Below are positions 11,750 to 23,477 of a DNA stretch of 64,000 nucleotides, one piece after another. The stretch is from NCBI RefSeq assembly GCF_000330505.1, contig NW_004191832.1:373309-437308 (forward strand). Reading direction: 5' to 3'. The DNA is from Entamoeba invadens IP1 (Eukaryota; Evosea; Mastigamoebida; Endamoebidae). Under the pieces are notes generated by a model. That model ran no database searches, was not told the DNA's origin, and saw only the letters and a list, made by a program, of their open reading frames with translations. The position numbers were made by a program, and so were the translations under genes. The stretch's first letter is position 1, and the number at the start of each line of letters is the position of its first letter.

Positions 11750-14700
11750 ATGAAGAAAATTGACGTCTTTTCAATGCAAATTATTGCAAAATACTTATTA
11801 ACGCCAACCGATTATCTTTCAATCATCCAAATTTGCAAGAAATATGAGTTTATACTTGACCGTTTCCGGATCAACCCTATTCGAATAAGTCCCGACTCAA
11901 AACGTTTATTTCAAAATATTCAGACTCAAATTGTATATACTCCCTATGACATCATCATGACAGTTGATCGTCATATATTTCTATATTTTGTTTCTTATAC
12001 AGAGTTCATAGAAAAGAACACCAATTTCGAAGTGTACAAAAACGTCCGTTATACATCAGAAGATGTTGAAAAAAATGGAAATAAAATTCCAGATATAGTT
12101 TCCACACTTGATTGTGCTGTTTTTGATGACAAAGACGAGTTGATAGAAATCTCAATACCATCTAATGTCACTGAAATTGACAAGTTGGCTTTTGAATCGT
12201 GTGGTCTCACAAAAATAGAAATTCCTTCGACAGTCAAAATGATAAGAGAACGTGCATTTGCGTATTGCAGTTCATTGAAAGAAGTCAAATTACCTGAAAA
12301 TATCACAATGATACCAAATTCGTGTTTTGTTGCATGTTCTGAACTTGAAAACGTAAACTTTCCAAACAGTCTTCAATTCATTGGATCTTTCGCTTTTTCA
12401 AATGCGAAACTTGTCGATGTTACAATTCCTGAATTTTGTGACATTGGCGCAGACTGTTTCAGTTCGAATGGGTATTTGACAAGAATTGTTCTGAATGGTG
12501 TGTCACACATTCCAAACTCAATGTGTGAATTGTGTTATAATCTTAAAATAGTCGAAATCTCTGATAAGTTAATCGAAATTGGCAATTTGGCTTTCAAATA
12601 TTGTGGTTCACTCGAATATTTCAATTTCAATGATAATTTGGAATTTATAGGAAATTATGCTTTTAATTATTTACAAATCTCAAAACAGCGAAATTGAAAA
12701 AGAACGTCCGTTATATCGGAAAGTTTGCATTTTCGGGATGCGAAAATTTAGAGGAATTTACCGTTATAAATAAAACCGCTTTTGTTGGACTTGGCGTGAT
12801 AGACAAATGCGACAAGCTAACTAAAATATTAATATCTCCTTACACAGAAAAGAATAAAATTGAAGTCACAGAAAACAAGTTGATAACATTAGCAAACTTC
12901 GATTTAAAAAGTGATACTAAATATATTGAAAATGTGTTATTTAATAATGATAACGAAGAAAATGCCGAAATGGACTTTTCAGATATAACAAAAATCGAGT
13001 TGAATGAAAATGGAGAAATTACTCATATTGATTTGAACACGTCTTTGGAGCAACTTGATAGCTACCAACTTGTATTAAAATCTGTAACTTCATTATTCAT
13101 CCCATCGACAGTTGCACTTGTTGGTAACTGTTGTATTAGCCATTATAATCATTTAAAGAACATTGTTGTCCCTAAATACGCAACTGCAATATGCAACAAC
13201 GCGATAAATTTCGAGTATTTGACGCAAATAGTGTCTTCAAAAAACACAAAACAATTCAATTGCAATTTTATACATTGTAAATTTGAAGTTTTTGAGATCC
13301 CAGATGGCGTCAAAGAAATTGAGGAAAACACGTTTTATGATTGTCAAAAATTAACGAAAATTGTTATTCTGTCCACAGTGACTAAAATTAGCGAAAATTT
13401 TGTCAGTAATTGCAATAGTCTTACTGAAATTAAAATAGTAAAAAGTGATAACAACATTACCTTATTAGACACCAAAAAGGTAATTTTAAAAAATCAAATA
13501 TTAACAGGAGACTTATTAAAAAATATTCCTGATTATGTAAACACACTTTATTATGTCACATGTGTTCCAGTTGATGTGACTCAAATTATAATACCAAGTA
13601 CTATAACTAAAATTGTAAATAATGCATTCTTTGGAATTAATAATCTTTGTGAATTAACACTGCCAGACACTTTGATAGACATCGGAAAACACATTTTCTC
13701 TGACAACAAAAAACTTACTAAAATTCATATTGGAAATAACACAAAAAGTGATTTTGATAAATTTGTTGTGAGTTACTGTTGTCATTTGAGACTTTTGAAT
13801 TGTGGGTATCACTTCGACAATATCGAGTTCACCGATGACGATTTTGATGTTGTTGGAAACAATTTTGAAATGAGCGAAGTGCATCAATTTGAATTGGAAA
13901 CTAAAACGCTGGAAAATAAAATATTTGAGAATGTTCCACCACTTGTGGCACCATATAACAATTTACTGATAAAGACAAAGCATCTAATTATACCAAAAGA
14001 AGTCACTGAAATGGCTAAATATTCTTGTGAAAATTCTTCAATCCGTTCAGTCGAAATTTTAAATATTTCTGTGATAGAGGAAAACGCATTTTCTTGTTGT
14101 GATTTTTTGACAAAAGTTGTTTTCAGTCAGAAGTTGAAAAATATTAAAAACGAGGCATTTTTGTCGTGTTATTCACTTAAAGAAATAACATTACCAAAAA
14201 ATATTCAGACCATTGGGGACAGTAGTTTTGAGAAGTGTTATTCCCTCACAAAAGTGTTTTGTGAAAACGACGATGTGATATATGGAACAAAGTTTTTCGC
14301 TTTTTGTGTTTCACTGAAAGAAGTTCCAGTTATAAAGAATATAAACGTTGCGATGTTTTTTGAATGTAAATCGCTGTGTCAAATTTCGTTGAGTCAAAAT
14401 TGCAAAGAAATTTGTGATTTCGAATTTTATAGATGTTTGTCACTCTCAAAAATCGATATCCCAAAAAGTGTCACAAGAATTGGAGCTTTCAGTTTTAGAA
14501 AATGTGTCGCATTGAAAAAAATTGAAATACCATCAAATGTTGTAAATGCAGATGACGGCGCGTTTTATGACTGCAAAAACATTGAAAAAGTTGTTATTTA
14601 TAATTCCAGTGTTATATGTGGAGTCGATGTGTTTGAAGGGTGTGAGAGAATTACATCTCTGCAAATTGGCACAGAAAAAGAAATATACAAATTTGAAGTG

Positions 14701-15134
14701 AGTTATACGTTTTATTTACAAATGAAAAATATACCCATTTATTGTGAGAATGTTGTAGTAAAGAGAAGTGATGTTCTTAAATATGGGACTACTACAATGA
14801 TTAATGAAATTCAATCGAATAATTTGATTCACAGAATTGATGAAGGCTGTTTCTTCAATAACACTGAATTGACCAAAATTGAAATTCCAGAGCATGTCAC
14901 AGAAATTGGTGATTTTGCTTTTTACAATTGTTTAAATTTGAAAAAAAGTTGTATTACCAACAAACGTTGTGGAAATTTCACATTATTGTTTTGATGCACA
15001 AATTTGAGTACATTGGCGTTGAAGGGAAACATTGAAAAATATGGAATATGTTGTTTCAACGAATGTAAGTGGTTAAAAGGCAAAATCAGTGTACTAAATA
15101 ATTGTTTTGAAATTCAACAAGACAATGATTCTTA
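11750..15134 (+). pseudogene. BspA-like leucine-rich-repeat protein, three frameshifts
   Basis: A large LRR_5 (Treponema pallidum/BspA-type) surface-protein-family member of roughly 1,120 codons. It begins with the Entamoeba-type N-terminal module (a hydrophobic/helical stretch with CKKYEFILDRFRINPIRI), followed by many repeats of about 23 residues of the form LTKIEIPSTVxxIxxxAFxxCxxL. The reading frame changes near 12670, at a run of seven A (14941-14947) and near 15013; the expected repeat sequence continues in a new frame each time and ends at a TAA at about 15132. A stop-free copy would be one continuous protein. The product would be a non-enzymatic, interaction-type protein. Whether the gene is dead or merely mis-sequenced cannot be decided here. 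Confidence 0.85.
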
Positions 15135-17983
15135 ATTAATATTAACAGGTAAATATTATAAGAAGGATTTTTGTTCGTTTATAATAAACTAAATAATTTT
15201 GCCCATTAAAAAACTCAAAAAAATTGATCATAAATAAATGACTTATTTAAATTTTAGATCGTATTTAAAAATATAATGAAAAGACGTGATAATTAATTTA
15301 AGATTTCAAAACAGATAATCAACAAATATCACATGCATTCACAATTCCACGTGAAATGGATACAATGATTAGCAGATAAATAATTTTTGCAATAATTTCA
15401 CATTTTATTAGATTATCTTTTTAATTAAACCACTTTAAAACATACAACAAATAATCCATGCCTCGGAAAATTTTGTTTTTTTACACTGAAATATTTTTTG
15501 GCAAATTAAAATAAAACTCACCTCATCCTTAGAATATTAAAATAGTTTGATAGTAATAACGTTTAGTATTGAAACTATTAACAACTGGTTAATTATAATA
15601 GTATACACATAATATAATAAATTATACAAATTTATTATAGCAATATAATAATATTAACTATATATCAACTAATGTTTAACCTATGATAATATATTTATGT
15701 ATTAAATTATGTAATAAATAATATATTATGAAACAATACATTTTGTCAAAAACAATCAAATAACATTTTTTAAAACAAATATTTTCATTTATATAAACTA
15801 TATAAGAAATTAATAACAATTTAATATTAATAGTAAAATAAAGTCACACTTAAACTAAAATAATTAATTAAACTATTAATAAATTATTATTAATCTATTA
15901 ATTAATAATTTAAATTCATTCTGAACATAATTTTTTAATAAAATTAACAAAAAACTAAAAGTATAATAAATTTAATATTTTGATATAATTTAATAATATA
16001 AAAATTCAAAAAAATAATGTTGAATAAATTCGAAATAGTATAATAAAATAGTAATTAGAACTAATTATTTGATTATTATAGTTACTATTATTACAATTAA
16101 ATTTTATTTATTCTTTGGTTTATGTGAACATTCTTGACATGTATTATATTATTTAACCTGTAATTATATACATTATATTACAAATTATAATATTTTTATT
16201 AACAAATTTTAATTATTAATTATTGACATGAAGAAATACCATTTTAACCAAACACACCTTAAGAACACTTCAATTACTTTATTACTGTGTTTTCATTGTG
16301 TTATAAAATGAATTACTATTTTAAAATAACATTATGGAATTAATTTTTATTTATTAGTAAAATTAATAATAACTTAACTATAAGTTTGTAACAATTATCA
16401 TTATAATTAAATTGATTATAATTTTATTGTTTAATTGAATAATAATTAATTATAAAATTATTGTTGTTTTATATAATAAACTATCTTTAATAACATATTT
16501 AAATATTTTTTTATCATAATTCAACAATTGAAATTTCATCAAACACGCAACAAAAATTTGTTACTATTTTTCCGCTATTAACACAATAGTCGTAGATGTA
16601 TTATTTGTATGTAGTATTTTTAGCATATATTTGCTTTATAAAATTGTTGACTAAAAACTGTTTATGTAATTTCTTAAAACATACACTTGTAATTGATATG
16701 TGATCATTTTCAGCTTATAATCTTAATGACTATTGTGGATGCAAACAATGACATTGATTTTCTTTTAAAAGTAATATCATGAAATATCTGTCAAAATATA
16801 AATTAAAAATATTGTATTAAATATATTGTTATAAAAAGGCATAATTTTTTGTTGCAAATCAACACTGACCGATTTTCAATAACATGAAACTAGAAAAAAA
16901 GATGAAACAGTTCAGAAAAGTAAATTATCGGTATCATGTAAGCCCAATTAAATGATTGGAAGTTAGATAATTGAATTCTGGGTGTTATTGTAATATAAAC
17001 AATAAAATAACAAAATAAAAATAATTTCTTGACTGTTGGTTGCATTCTTTACTTTTTTAAAACATTCGAGTTGTTACTGTTTTTTTAATTCTCATACATT
17101 TAAAAGTGTTTTGTAGTTGATTAAACATAAAAAGTTATATTGTCTTACAAAATCCAATAATATTTAATCAATAATAATTAATTACCTCTTAGTAGTCCAG
17201 ATAATCGTATATAATATACTTATTTATACAGATATACACAATTCAATAACTAAAATGGTTGTAAAAAATATTGATATTTTAAAATTTATTCTAATCAAAC
17301 AGTTTATGTTTGACGCCAAACTTTTAACAACAAATTATCACTTTGTATTTAAAAAATTTTCATATTGTATATTTAAGGTTTAGTGGTAAACAGTACCTAT
17401 CATTTTTTATTTAATATCTTTTATATATAAAAACAAAAAAGCTATAAAGAAGTAGAAAGCGTTTTAAATCTACTTAACTACTATTATTTTGCAGTGTTTT
17501 CTCTTTTTTATTATTTGATGTAAAGTTAAAATTTATACGAAATGTATTATTTATTTGATTTGAGCACAATAAAATTAAAAGTTTATCTTTTATTTAATTA
17601 TTTTAAAATATACAGTTTATATATGCTTTATTAAAAACATTAATTAACATTTAACAGACTGCATTTTCAATTATAAATAAAATATATACAATAATGTCAA
17701 TACAAATCAAATTGTTATGAAACAGAAATTTATTTGTTATGAAAAATAAGGAATTGTTGTGAAACTAACTGTGTATATTAAAATATATAAAATTGTTTAC
17801 CATGAAAGCTGAATATTTTACTTTTAAACTAATCTATTCAAATATTAATTTGTATTATATTTGAAATTACAATTATATTAGTTAAAAATAGTTGTTGATA
17901 AGAAGAGCAAAAAAAGTAGTAAGAAGTTATTTATCTATTTTAAATAAATATAAATACTATAAAATTTATTGTTTTAGACAAAA
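15135..17983. other. Extremely A+T-rich intergenic desert
   Basis: Nearly three kilobases of TAATAA/ATTAAT-type low-complexity sequence. No ORF, RNA or repeat with definable ends is seen. Confidence 0.6.
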
Positions 17984-18991
17984 CCCGTGCAAATTTTGCA
18001 AAAATGGGGTGACTGAGTAAAAAAGAGGGGATCCTAAAAATAAAACTGTTTTTTTGATAGTGCAATTCGTTTATTTTTATTATTATTTTTTCTTTTCGTA
18101 TTATATTTATTTTGTGGACAATCTCAATAGTTTTTTAGGTATCAATATAATAAAAGTTGGCTTTTAAAAACAACACGAAAAACAAAGTTTATTTATTTTC
18201 AAAACAAAAGGTTCAACAAATAAACTAAAAAAGATCAATTGCCCTAAAATATTCTTTTTAAAACAAAACCATATTCTATCCACTTTCCCTCCATTTTCAT
18301 GTTTTTGTAGAATTTCTACCAAAATATTATGAGTTTAAACTAAAAAAACTGAATAGTGTTTTTCATTTGGTGCTTGTTTTGATTGAATATTAGATGGGAA
18401 CATGATTATTCGCAGACGGAAAAGATGTATAAGTACAATAAATAGTTAGAACAAAGAATACATGATACACTATAAATTGGACCAAACAAAGAAGGAAATT
18501 TAACCACAATAATAGGATGCATAATTATGATCGGGGATGTGTTGAAGCAAAAAACTGAAATTTAAACAAGACAGTAAATGTTATATTGTATCAAAATGGA
18601 TATGACGTCGGCGTCTTGGTTTTTGTAAAAATTAACCAATATGGTTCTGCGAGTATATGATTCAAGAAGTCGAAGAAGATGATGTTGAGGATAAAAGCAT
18701 GGAAATTAAACTTGAAGAACAAGTTTAATTTAATGTAATATGAAAAAGTGGTTGAAGAGAAGAAGAAGAGAAATGGATGATGTAACTGTTACTAATAAGG
18801 CATGAGAGAAAAGAAACGATGATTTTTTTGTGAGGAGACTTATTTTGATATTGTTTGCTTATTGTAAATGAATTGTGTTGTTATTCTACTTCAGGTTTTT
18901 ATCCTTCTTTTATAATAAATAAAAAATAACATAATTTCAAAATTTTTAATTATTTAACTCAGTCACAACATTTTTGAACAAGTTGCACTGG
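17984..18991 (+). mobile_element. Small TIR-bounded element with a decayed ORF
   Basis: The left end (17984 on) reads CCCGTGCAAATTTTG and continues to GTGACTGAGT near 18015. The right end, read inwards from 18991, gives CCAGTGCAACTTGTTC and the same GTGACTGAGT. This is an imperfect inverted repeat of about 35 bp enclosing 1 kb. No clear target duplication is visible. The interior around 18590-18730 has coding-like sequence, including the stretch YQNGYDVGVLVF, which resembles a Ulp1-type protease active-site segment with the Cys replaced, followed by an acidic region. A non-autonomous remnant is the simplest reading. Confidence 0.5.
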
Positions 18992-19644
18992 TTTCTATAA
19001 CAACTCTATAATGTATATTTAACATTTTTATTGAATTATAAAATATTGTTTGTTAAATAAAGGAATTTTTGATTATATTTTAAAATATATTATTGAGTCA
19101 GTCAATAAACGTTGTCTGTTCCCCAAAGGTTGTCTTTTTGACAAAAAAATAATTGATCTTTGTTTAAAAAACGGGAATTGAGTAAAAATGAAAAAATTGG
19201 TAAAAATGTTGAAACAAATATTTTTGGTGTTTTCAAAAAATTTCTCATAATATTAAACCTTATTTCAAAAATCGGACCCAGTGTTATTTTTATACCTTTT
19301 CGTGTTTCTTCTTTTTTTTATTTTATAAAAGTGCTTTTACTTACTCAGAGATTTTCTTAACAATATGAAAAAACGACTATTTTTTGTACAACTTACATAT
19401 TTCAACTTAAAATTTTTAAATAATTCGGACTTTGTTTTTATCATAGAAAACGGTCTGATTAAATTTTTTAAATTTAAAAGACAATAAAAGATTTAAAAAT
19501 GTATTGTTGTTATTATCAGAGTTTCTTTTTTAGGTAAAAATCCTCAAATTTAACGGTATAATATAGTATATTTTTAAATTAATAATTCAAAATCATCACA
19601 AAACACCACAATAAAATGTATAAAATTCCAGCCAAAATAATACT
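18992..19644. other. A+T-rich intergenic stretch
   Basis: A 66-codon ORF at 19160-19360 has low-complexity composition and no recognisable features; it is not called as a gene. Confidence 0.4.
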
Positions 19645-20227
19645 ACAGTGTTATTCACTGGGTTTTCGATTCCCACCATTTTCAATAATCATTAAGTCAG
19701 TTTATTAATTATTTAGTCAAAAAAATAAATTATTTCGTCACATATTTTAATTAAACACCACCTACAATTATTAGTCCAGCATAAATGATAAATAGATTAT
19801 TCAAAAAAATATTAATACCATCACAATAATTTCAATATTATAATTTTTATATTTCATTCACAAAAATAAATAGACGCACCACAAACTTATATGTTCACGT
19901 AGTAGTATGTAAATTTGGTTACCTCGTCGCTCGGGACCTCTCCCTCCGGTCGGGTCAACCTCGCTGGGGGACCCTGCGGCTCCCCTTCGTCCACCGAATT
20001 TACTTTATTAAAGTACTCCGGGTTCGCGTTTTCAACGCTCTCATCCTCCGTACTTTTTTCTACCTTATATATATTAATAAATAAAACTCCCACTTGAAAA
20101 AAAAGAACAGGGTAACTATTGAAAAAATAGTACGGCACTTTTGTCTTTTTAGAAAATTTAAAATTATTTTAGGAACGCTTTTTGTACTTTTTATTTTTTT
20201 ATTTTATCAAAATGCAAACCAAAGTTG
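19645..20227 (+). repeat. Left 583-bp terminal inverted repeat
   Basis: Reverse complement of 23462-24044; every stretch I compared matched without difference. The inner end lies inside the first codons of the helicase gene (ATG CAA ACC AAA GTT G), so the repeat carries the 5' region and start codon of the genes on both sides. A G+C-rich island at about 19920-20010 contrasts with the A+T-rich surroundings. Confidence 0.9.
19887..20138 (-). CDS. 83-aa ORF in left TIR, unknown
   Basis: A short ORF pointing outwards, identical to that at 23551-23802 because both lie in the inverted repeats. The predicted protein starts with an aromatic/hydrophobic stretch (YYFFNSYPVLFFQVGVLF, possibly a membrane segment or signal), then an acidic, Pro/Gly-rich hydrophilic part encoded by the G+C-rich island, and ends FTYYYVNI. 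No family is recognised. The unusual composition could mean coding, or a structural or regulatory DNA segment read by chance. Confidence 0.35.
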   Translation of the reverse strand: MPYYFFNSYPVLFFQVGVLFINIYKVEKSTEDESVENANPEYFNKVNSVDEGEPQGPPARLTRPEGEVPSDEVTKFTYYYVNI

Positions 20228-22151
20228 CAACTCTAAATAAAACAATTATTGAGATTCCTTATGGAGTCAAATATTTATATGAAATAGAAGGATTTGATTC
20301 TCCAAACGGTATTTTAAATAAAGTTTTACCAAATGTGGGAGGAACTCATTTTGCGATAGTTTCCAAATATCCTTCAATTATATGTTTTCCTAGAATCGGA
20401 ATGTTAGAATCTAAAATGAAACAACATAAAGGTCTTCTTTTTGTTAAAGAAGGTTCTAACGATAAAGAAACGATATGTGATTTATCATATTGTTATCCTA
20501 ATCCCAAAATATTAGTAACATATGATTCTTTCTATAAATTAATTGAAAATATTCTAAATATAAACAGATTTAGAATAATTGTAGATGAATTTCAATTTAT
20601 TCTATCTGATTCTTCTTTTAAATTAAATACATTAACGAGATTCTTAAATGCATTATCTGGTTTACAACGTGTTACTTACTTATCTGCCACTCCAATTCCT
20701 GATAAATATATCGAACTATTACCACAATTATCAAATTTACCTTATTATGAATTTAAATGGATGAATAATGATAAAAAACAATATATTTAGACGAGAAACT
20801 CATGCCGAAGGCTGACGATTCTGGAAACATGTCTAATAATTTTGCGACAAATACAAACGATTATATTATTAAATCTAAAAAATCAAACAATCCTCTTGAA
20901 TACATGATTAATTATTTGAAAACATGTAAATCTGGTATTTATGAAAAGAAAAATGGAATTGAAGCTAAAGAAATAGTAATATTTATCAATTCTATCAGTT
21001 CTATTCTTAAGATGTGTTATAAATCAGGATTAGATAAAAATGATGTTAATATTTTAATTAGTAATAATATTGATAATGTTAATCAGATTAATAATTTTAA
21101 TAAGAAATATAATACTAATTATGAAATAGGAAGTCTGAAAATAGATGAAATAATAGATGATACTGAACATTTGGATTATTTTGGAAGAGTTGTAAACACC
21201 AATTATAAAAATGCTTATGCTAAAAATAATAAACGATTTACATTTTGTACTAAGGCTTATTCAGCTGGTTGTGATTTTTATAGTACTTGCGCTAAAACAT
21301 TTGTATTTAATAATGTTAAATCTAATATCATGTTTGATATTTCAACTGAATTATTGCAAATTATTGGTAGACAACGTTTAGATTGTAATCCTTTTAAAAA
21401 TGAATTAACATTTATTTACACGACATCTTTAACAGAAAAGAAAGATAATTTAGACAAGGATTTGATTAAAGCTGAGAAGTTTATTGAAAATTACAATAGA
21501 TTAGATTTGGAAGTTAAAGAAGATATTAATAAAGAAATCATGACAAAGATTACGGGGCAAAATGCATATCGAGAAGAACATGATATATTTAAAAATTATA
21601 TTTATTTGGATAATGAAATATTTAAATTAAATAATTTAGCAATTTGTTGTTATAAATTAAATAAAGAAATGTTAGAAAAAATGTATAAATCTAAAACTGA
21701 AGTTGATAATAATATTAATAATATATTTAAAAATCATGAAGAAGATAAATCCAAATTAATAAATACTCGTGTAACATATATAAATTATGCTGAATTATTC
21801 ATTAATTTAATTAAAGATCCAATTAAGAACAAATTTGATTTAGAAATTATTAACAATACATATCCATCTATAAAACAATATTATGAAAAATTAGGAGAAC
21901 GTAAAATGAAAAAGGAAGTATTATATAATAATATAATTTCAAATAATGCCGAAGATTTAATTAAACAAAGAATTACTAAAGATAATACAGTTAAAGAAGC
22001 GAAAGATATATTACAAGAAATATATTTAGAATTAAATATAAATAAGACAGCTAAAACAACGGATATTGTCAAATTGTTACCTAATAATTATAAAATTACT
22101 AAGAAAAGAATTAACAAAATTCCAACAAATATGTTAATATGTTTTACATAA
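20212..22151 (+). pseudogene. SF2-like helicase of the TIR element, split by a -1 frame change
   Basis: Predicted NTP-dependent helicase/translocase, about 650 residues if read through. The first part (20212-20790) has a degenerate Walker A region (GILNKVLPNVGGTHFAI, residues 33-49), motif II VDEFQ (124-128) and motif III SAT (158-160). The second part (open from about 20775, first ATG 20802, to 22151) has motif V-like TKAYSAGCDF and motif VI-like QIIGRQRLD, then a Lys/Asn-rich C-terminal domain. The frame changes within a run of six A (20773-20778). The two parts are adjacent pieces of one helicase, so a single indel or frameshifting is more likely than two genes. An ATG ten codons upstream of 20212 exists, but 20212 lies at the repeat/unique junction shared with the minus-strand gene and is preferred. 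The GxGGT-type P-loop resembles phage/plasmid-like helicases; exact family uncertain. Confidence 0.7.
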
Positions 22152-22343
22152 TACTTGCATTTAGCATAATATTGACATATATGTCCCATTAAGTTGAAAT
22201 CATGTTAAGTTTAATATTAAACATAGTTTATACATATTTTTAACATGTTTATACATTTATTTCCCACATAATTCCACACTTATCCCATATAATGGACCAT
22301 ACAAATCCCAACATGTTATTTTTGGTATTTTTCTGTCAATAAA

Positions 22344-23026
22344 ATGAACTTAATAAATAACATGAATAAATATTTTAACACAACAAAAAACACACAAAGC
22401 AGTGACACATCCAACGAATGCGAAGACAACACTATTCAAAGTAAAGTAGATGATACAATACCAAATGATTATATTAATGATAAATTAATAAAAGAAATAT
22501 ATAATATAACTAAAAGATATGACATGAATGAAGCTGAAGAAGTCAGAAGATGTAATAAAGAAATTAATCGATATATTTTAAAACATCCAGAAGTAAACAA
22601 AATTGATATAAAGATTTAAATGCAAGTATTTACATTAAGGGTTATGTATTTTGTAAAAATAAAAGTAAACTAGAAATTATTAAAAAGAGAGTAAGAATAG
22701 GTGAAAACGATGTAGTCGGAACAAAGCTTAATGAAGAAATAGAATCAGTTAAGAGTAAATATTCGGATAAATTAACAGAATTGGAAAATGAAACAAAAAA
22801 TAATAATTCATCAATTAGTATAGAAGAATATAATGTTTTATCTGAACGTTTTAATAAATTGGAAGATAATATTGAAAGAGTAATAAAAGGATTTGTATTA
22901 CCATTATTAAAATATTATATACATAATAACAATATTAATGATGTTACTCTAGATAACATTTTATTCAATATAGTGTACAATAAACAATTTATTTTTCTTC
23001 TGTCTCATGAGATGACGTGTGTTTAA
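22344..23026 (+). pseudogene. Coiled-coil-like protein of the TIR element, frameshifted
   Basis: The 91-codon ORF at 22344-22619 ends at a TAA, but an overlapping frame continues without a break from about 22610 through 22781 to 23026, giving about 225 residues in total. The first part is Asn/Asp/Lys-rich with helical segments. The second has a predicted helical, charge-alternating stretch (EEIESVKSKYSDKLTELENE), then YNVLSERFNKLEDNIERVIKGF, which looks like a short coiled coil. No family is recognised. The gene ends tail-to-tail over the 3' end of the minus-strand gene (overlap 22989-23026), as in a compact replicon. Confidence 0.5.
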
Positions 23027-23477
23027 CTTCGAGCCATTCAGCTATTGTTTGGTCAGATGAATTATCAAATAAACTAGTACTAAATGAAATTGTTTTAGTT
23101 TTCACAGTTCGCTTTGGTTTATTTTCATCTTTTGGAATAACCTCATAAGGTTCACATTTAACTTTAATTTTATAAGACTTCCATCATTTATCTTTTTTAG
23201 CACAACTTGGTTTAATACTTTTTAAACCAGTTGGTTTTGAGATAAATATTTCTTTGGATACTTCATTATAATATAAATCTACATCATGATCATTTATTTT
23301 AATAATATGTTTACAAGTAGTTAGAATTTAATTTTTAAAATGAGATATTAAATCATCTTCTTCAAAAAGTTTAATATCTTTTTCATCCCCATATACGACT
23401 TTACAGATCTGAGAACCTGAGGTGCTTTGCACCGTACAAGTCTGAGGAGCTTCGTTCTGTACAACTTTGGTTTGCAT
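22989..23477 (-). pseudogene. Right-end gene of the TIR element, two in-frame stops
   Basis: Starts with the same ATG CAA ACC AAA GTT as the helicase gene because its first codons lie in the right TIR. It reads 163 codons in one frame with no frameshift but two internal stops, a TAA at codon 50 and a TGA at codon 98, the latter directly before a TGG. The product would be a small, Lys-rich hydrophilic protein with an N-terminal Cys/Ser/Thr-rich part and a C-terminal SFSTSLFDNSSDQTIAEWLEV motif. No family is recognised. The mirror-image arrangement with the helicase gene implies that both are driven by the same promoter copy, one in each TIR. Confidence 0.55.

Noticed and set aside
15135..17983. 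Possible centromere or telomere repeat in the A+T desert
   Set aside because: No periodic unit could be defined by eye; it looks like ordinary low-complexity A+T-rich sequence.
20773..20779. AAAAAAC as a canonical -1 ribosomal slippery heptamer in the helicase gene
   Set aside because: The incoming codons are AAA AAA CAA, so the heptamer is not in the required X XXY YYZ register. A homopolymer indel explains the split more simply.
22989..23477. TGA read as Trp (alternative genetic code) in the right-end gene of the helicase element
   Set aside because: The same gene also has a TAA stop, other ORFs of the element use TGG normally, and no other TGA is embedded in conserved positions.
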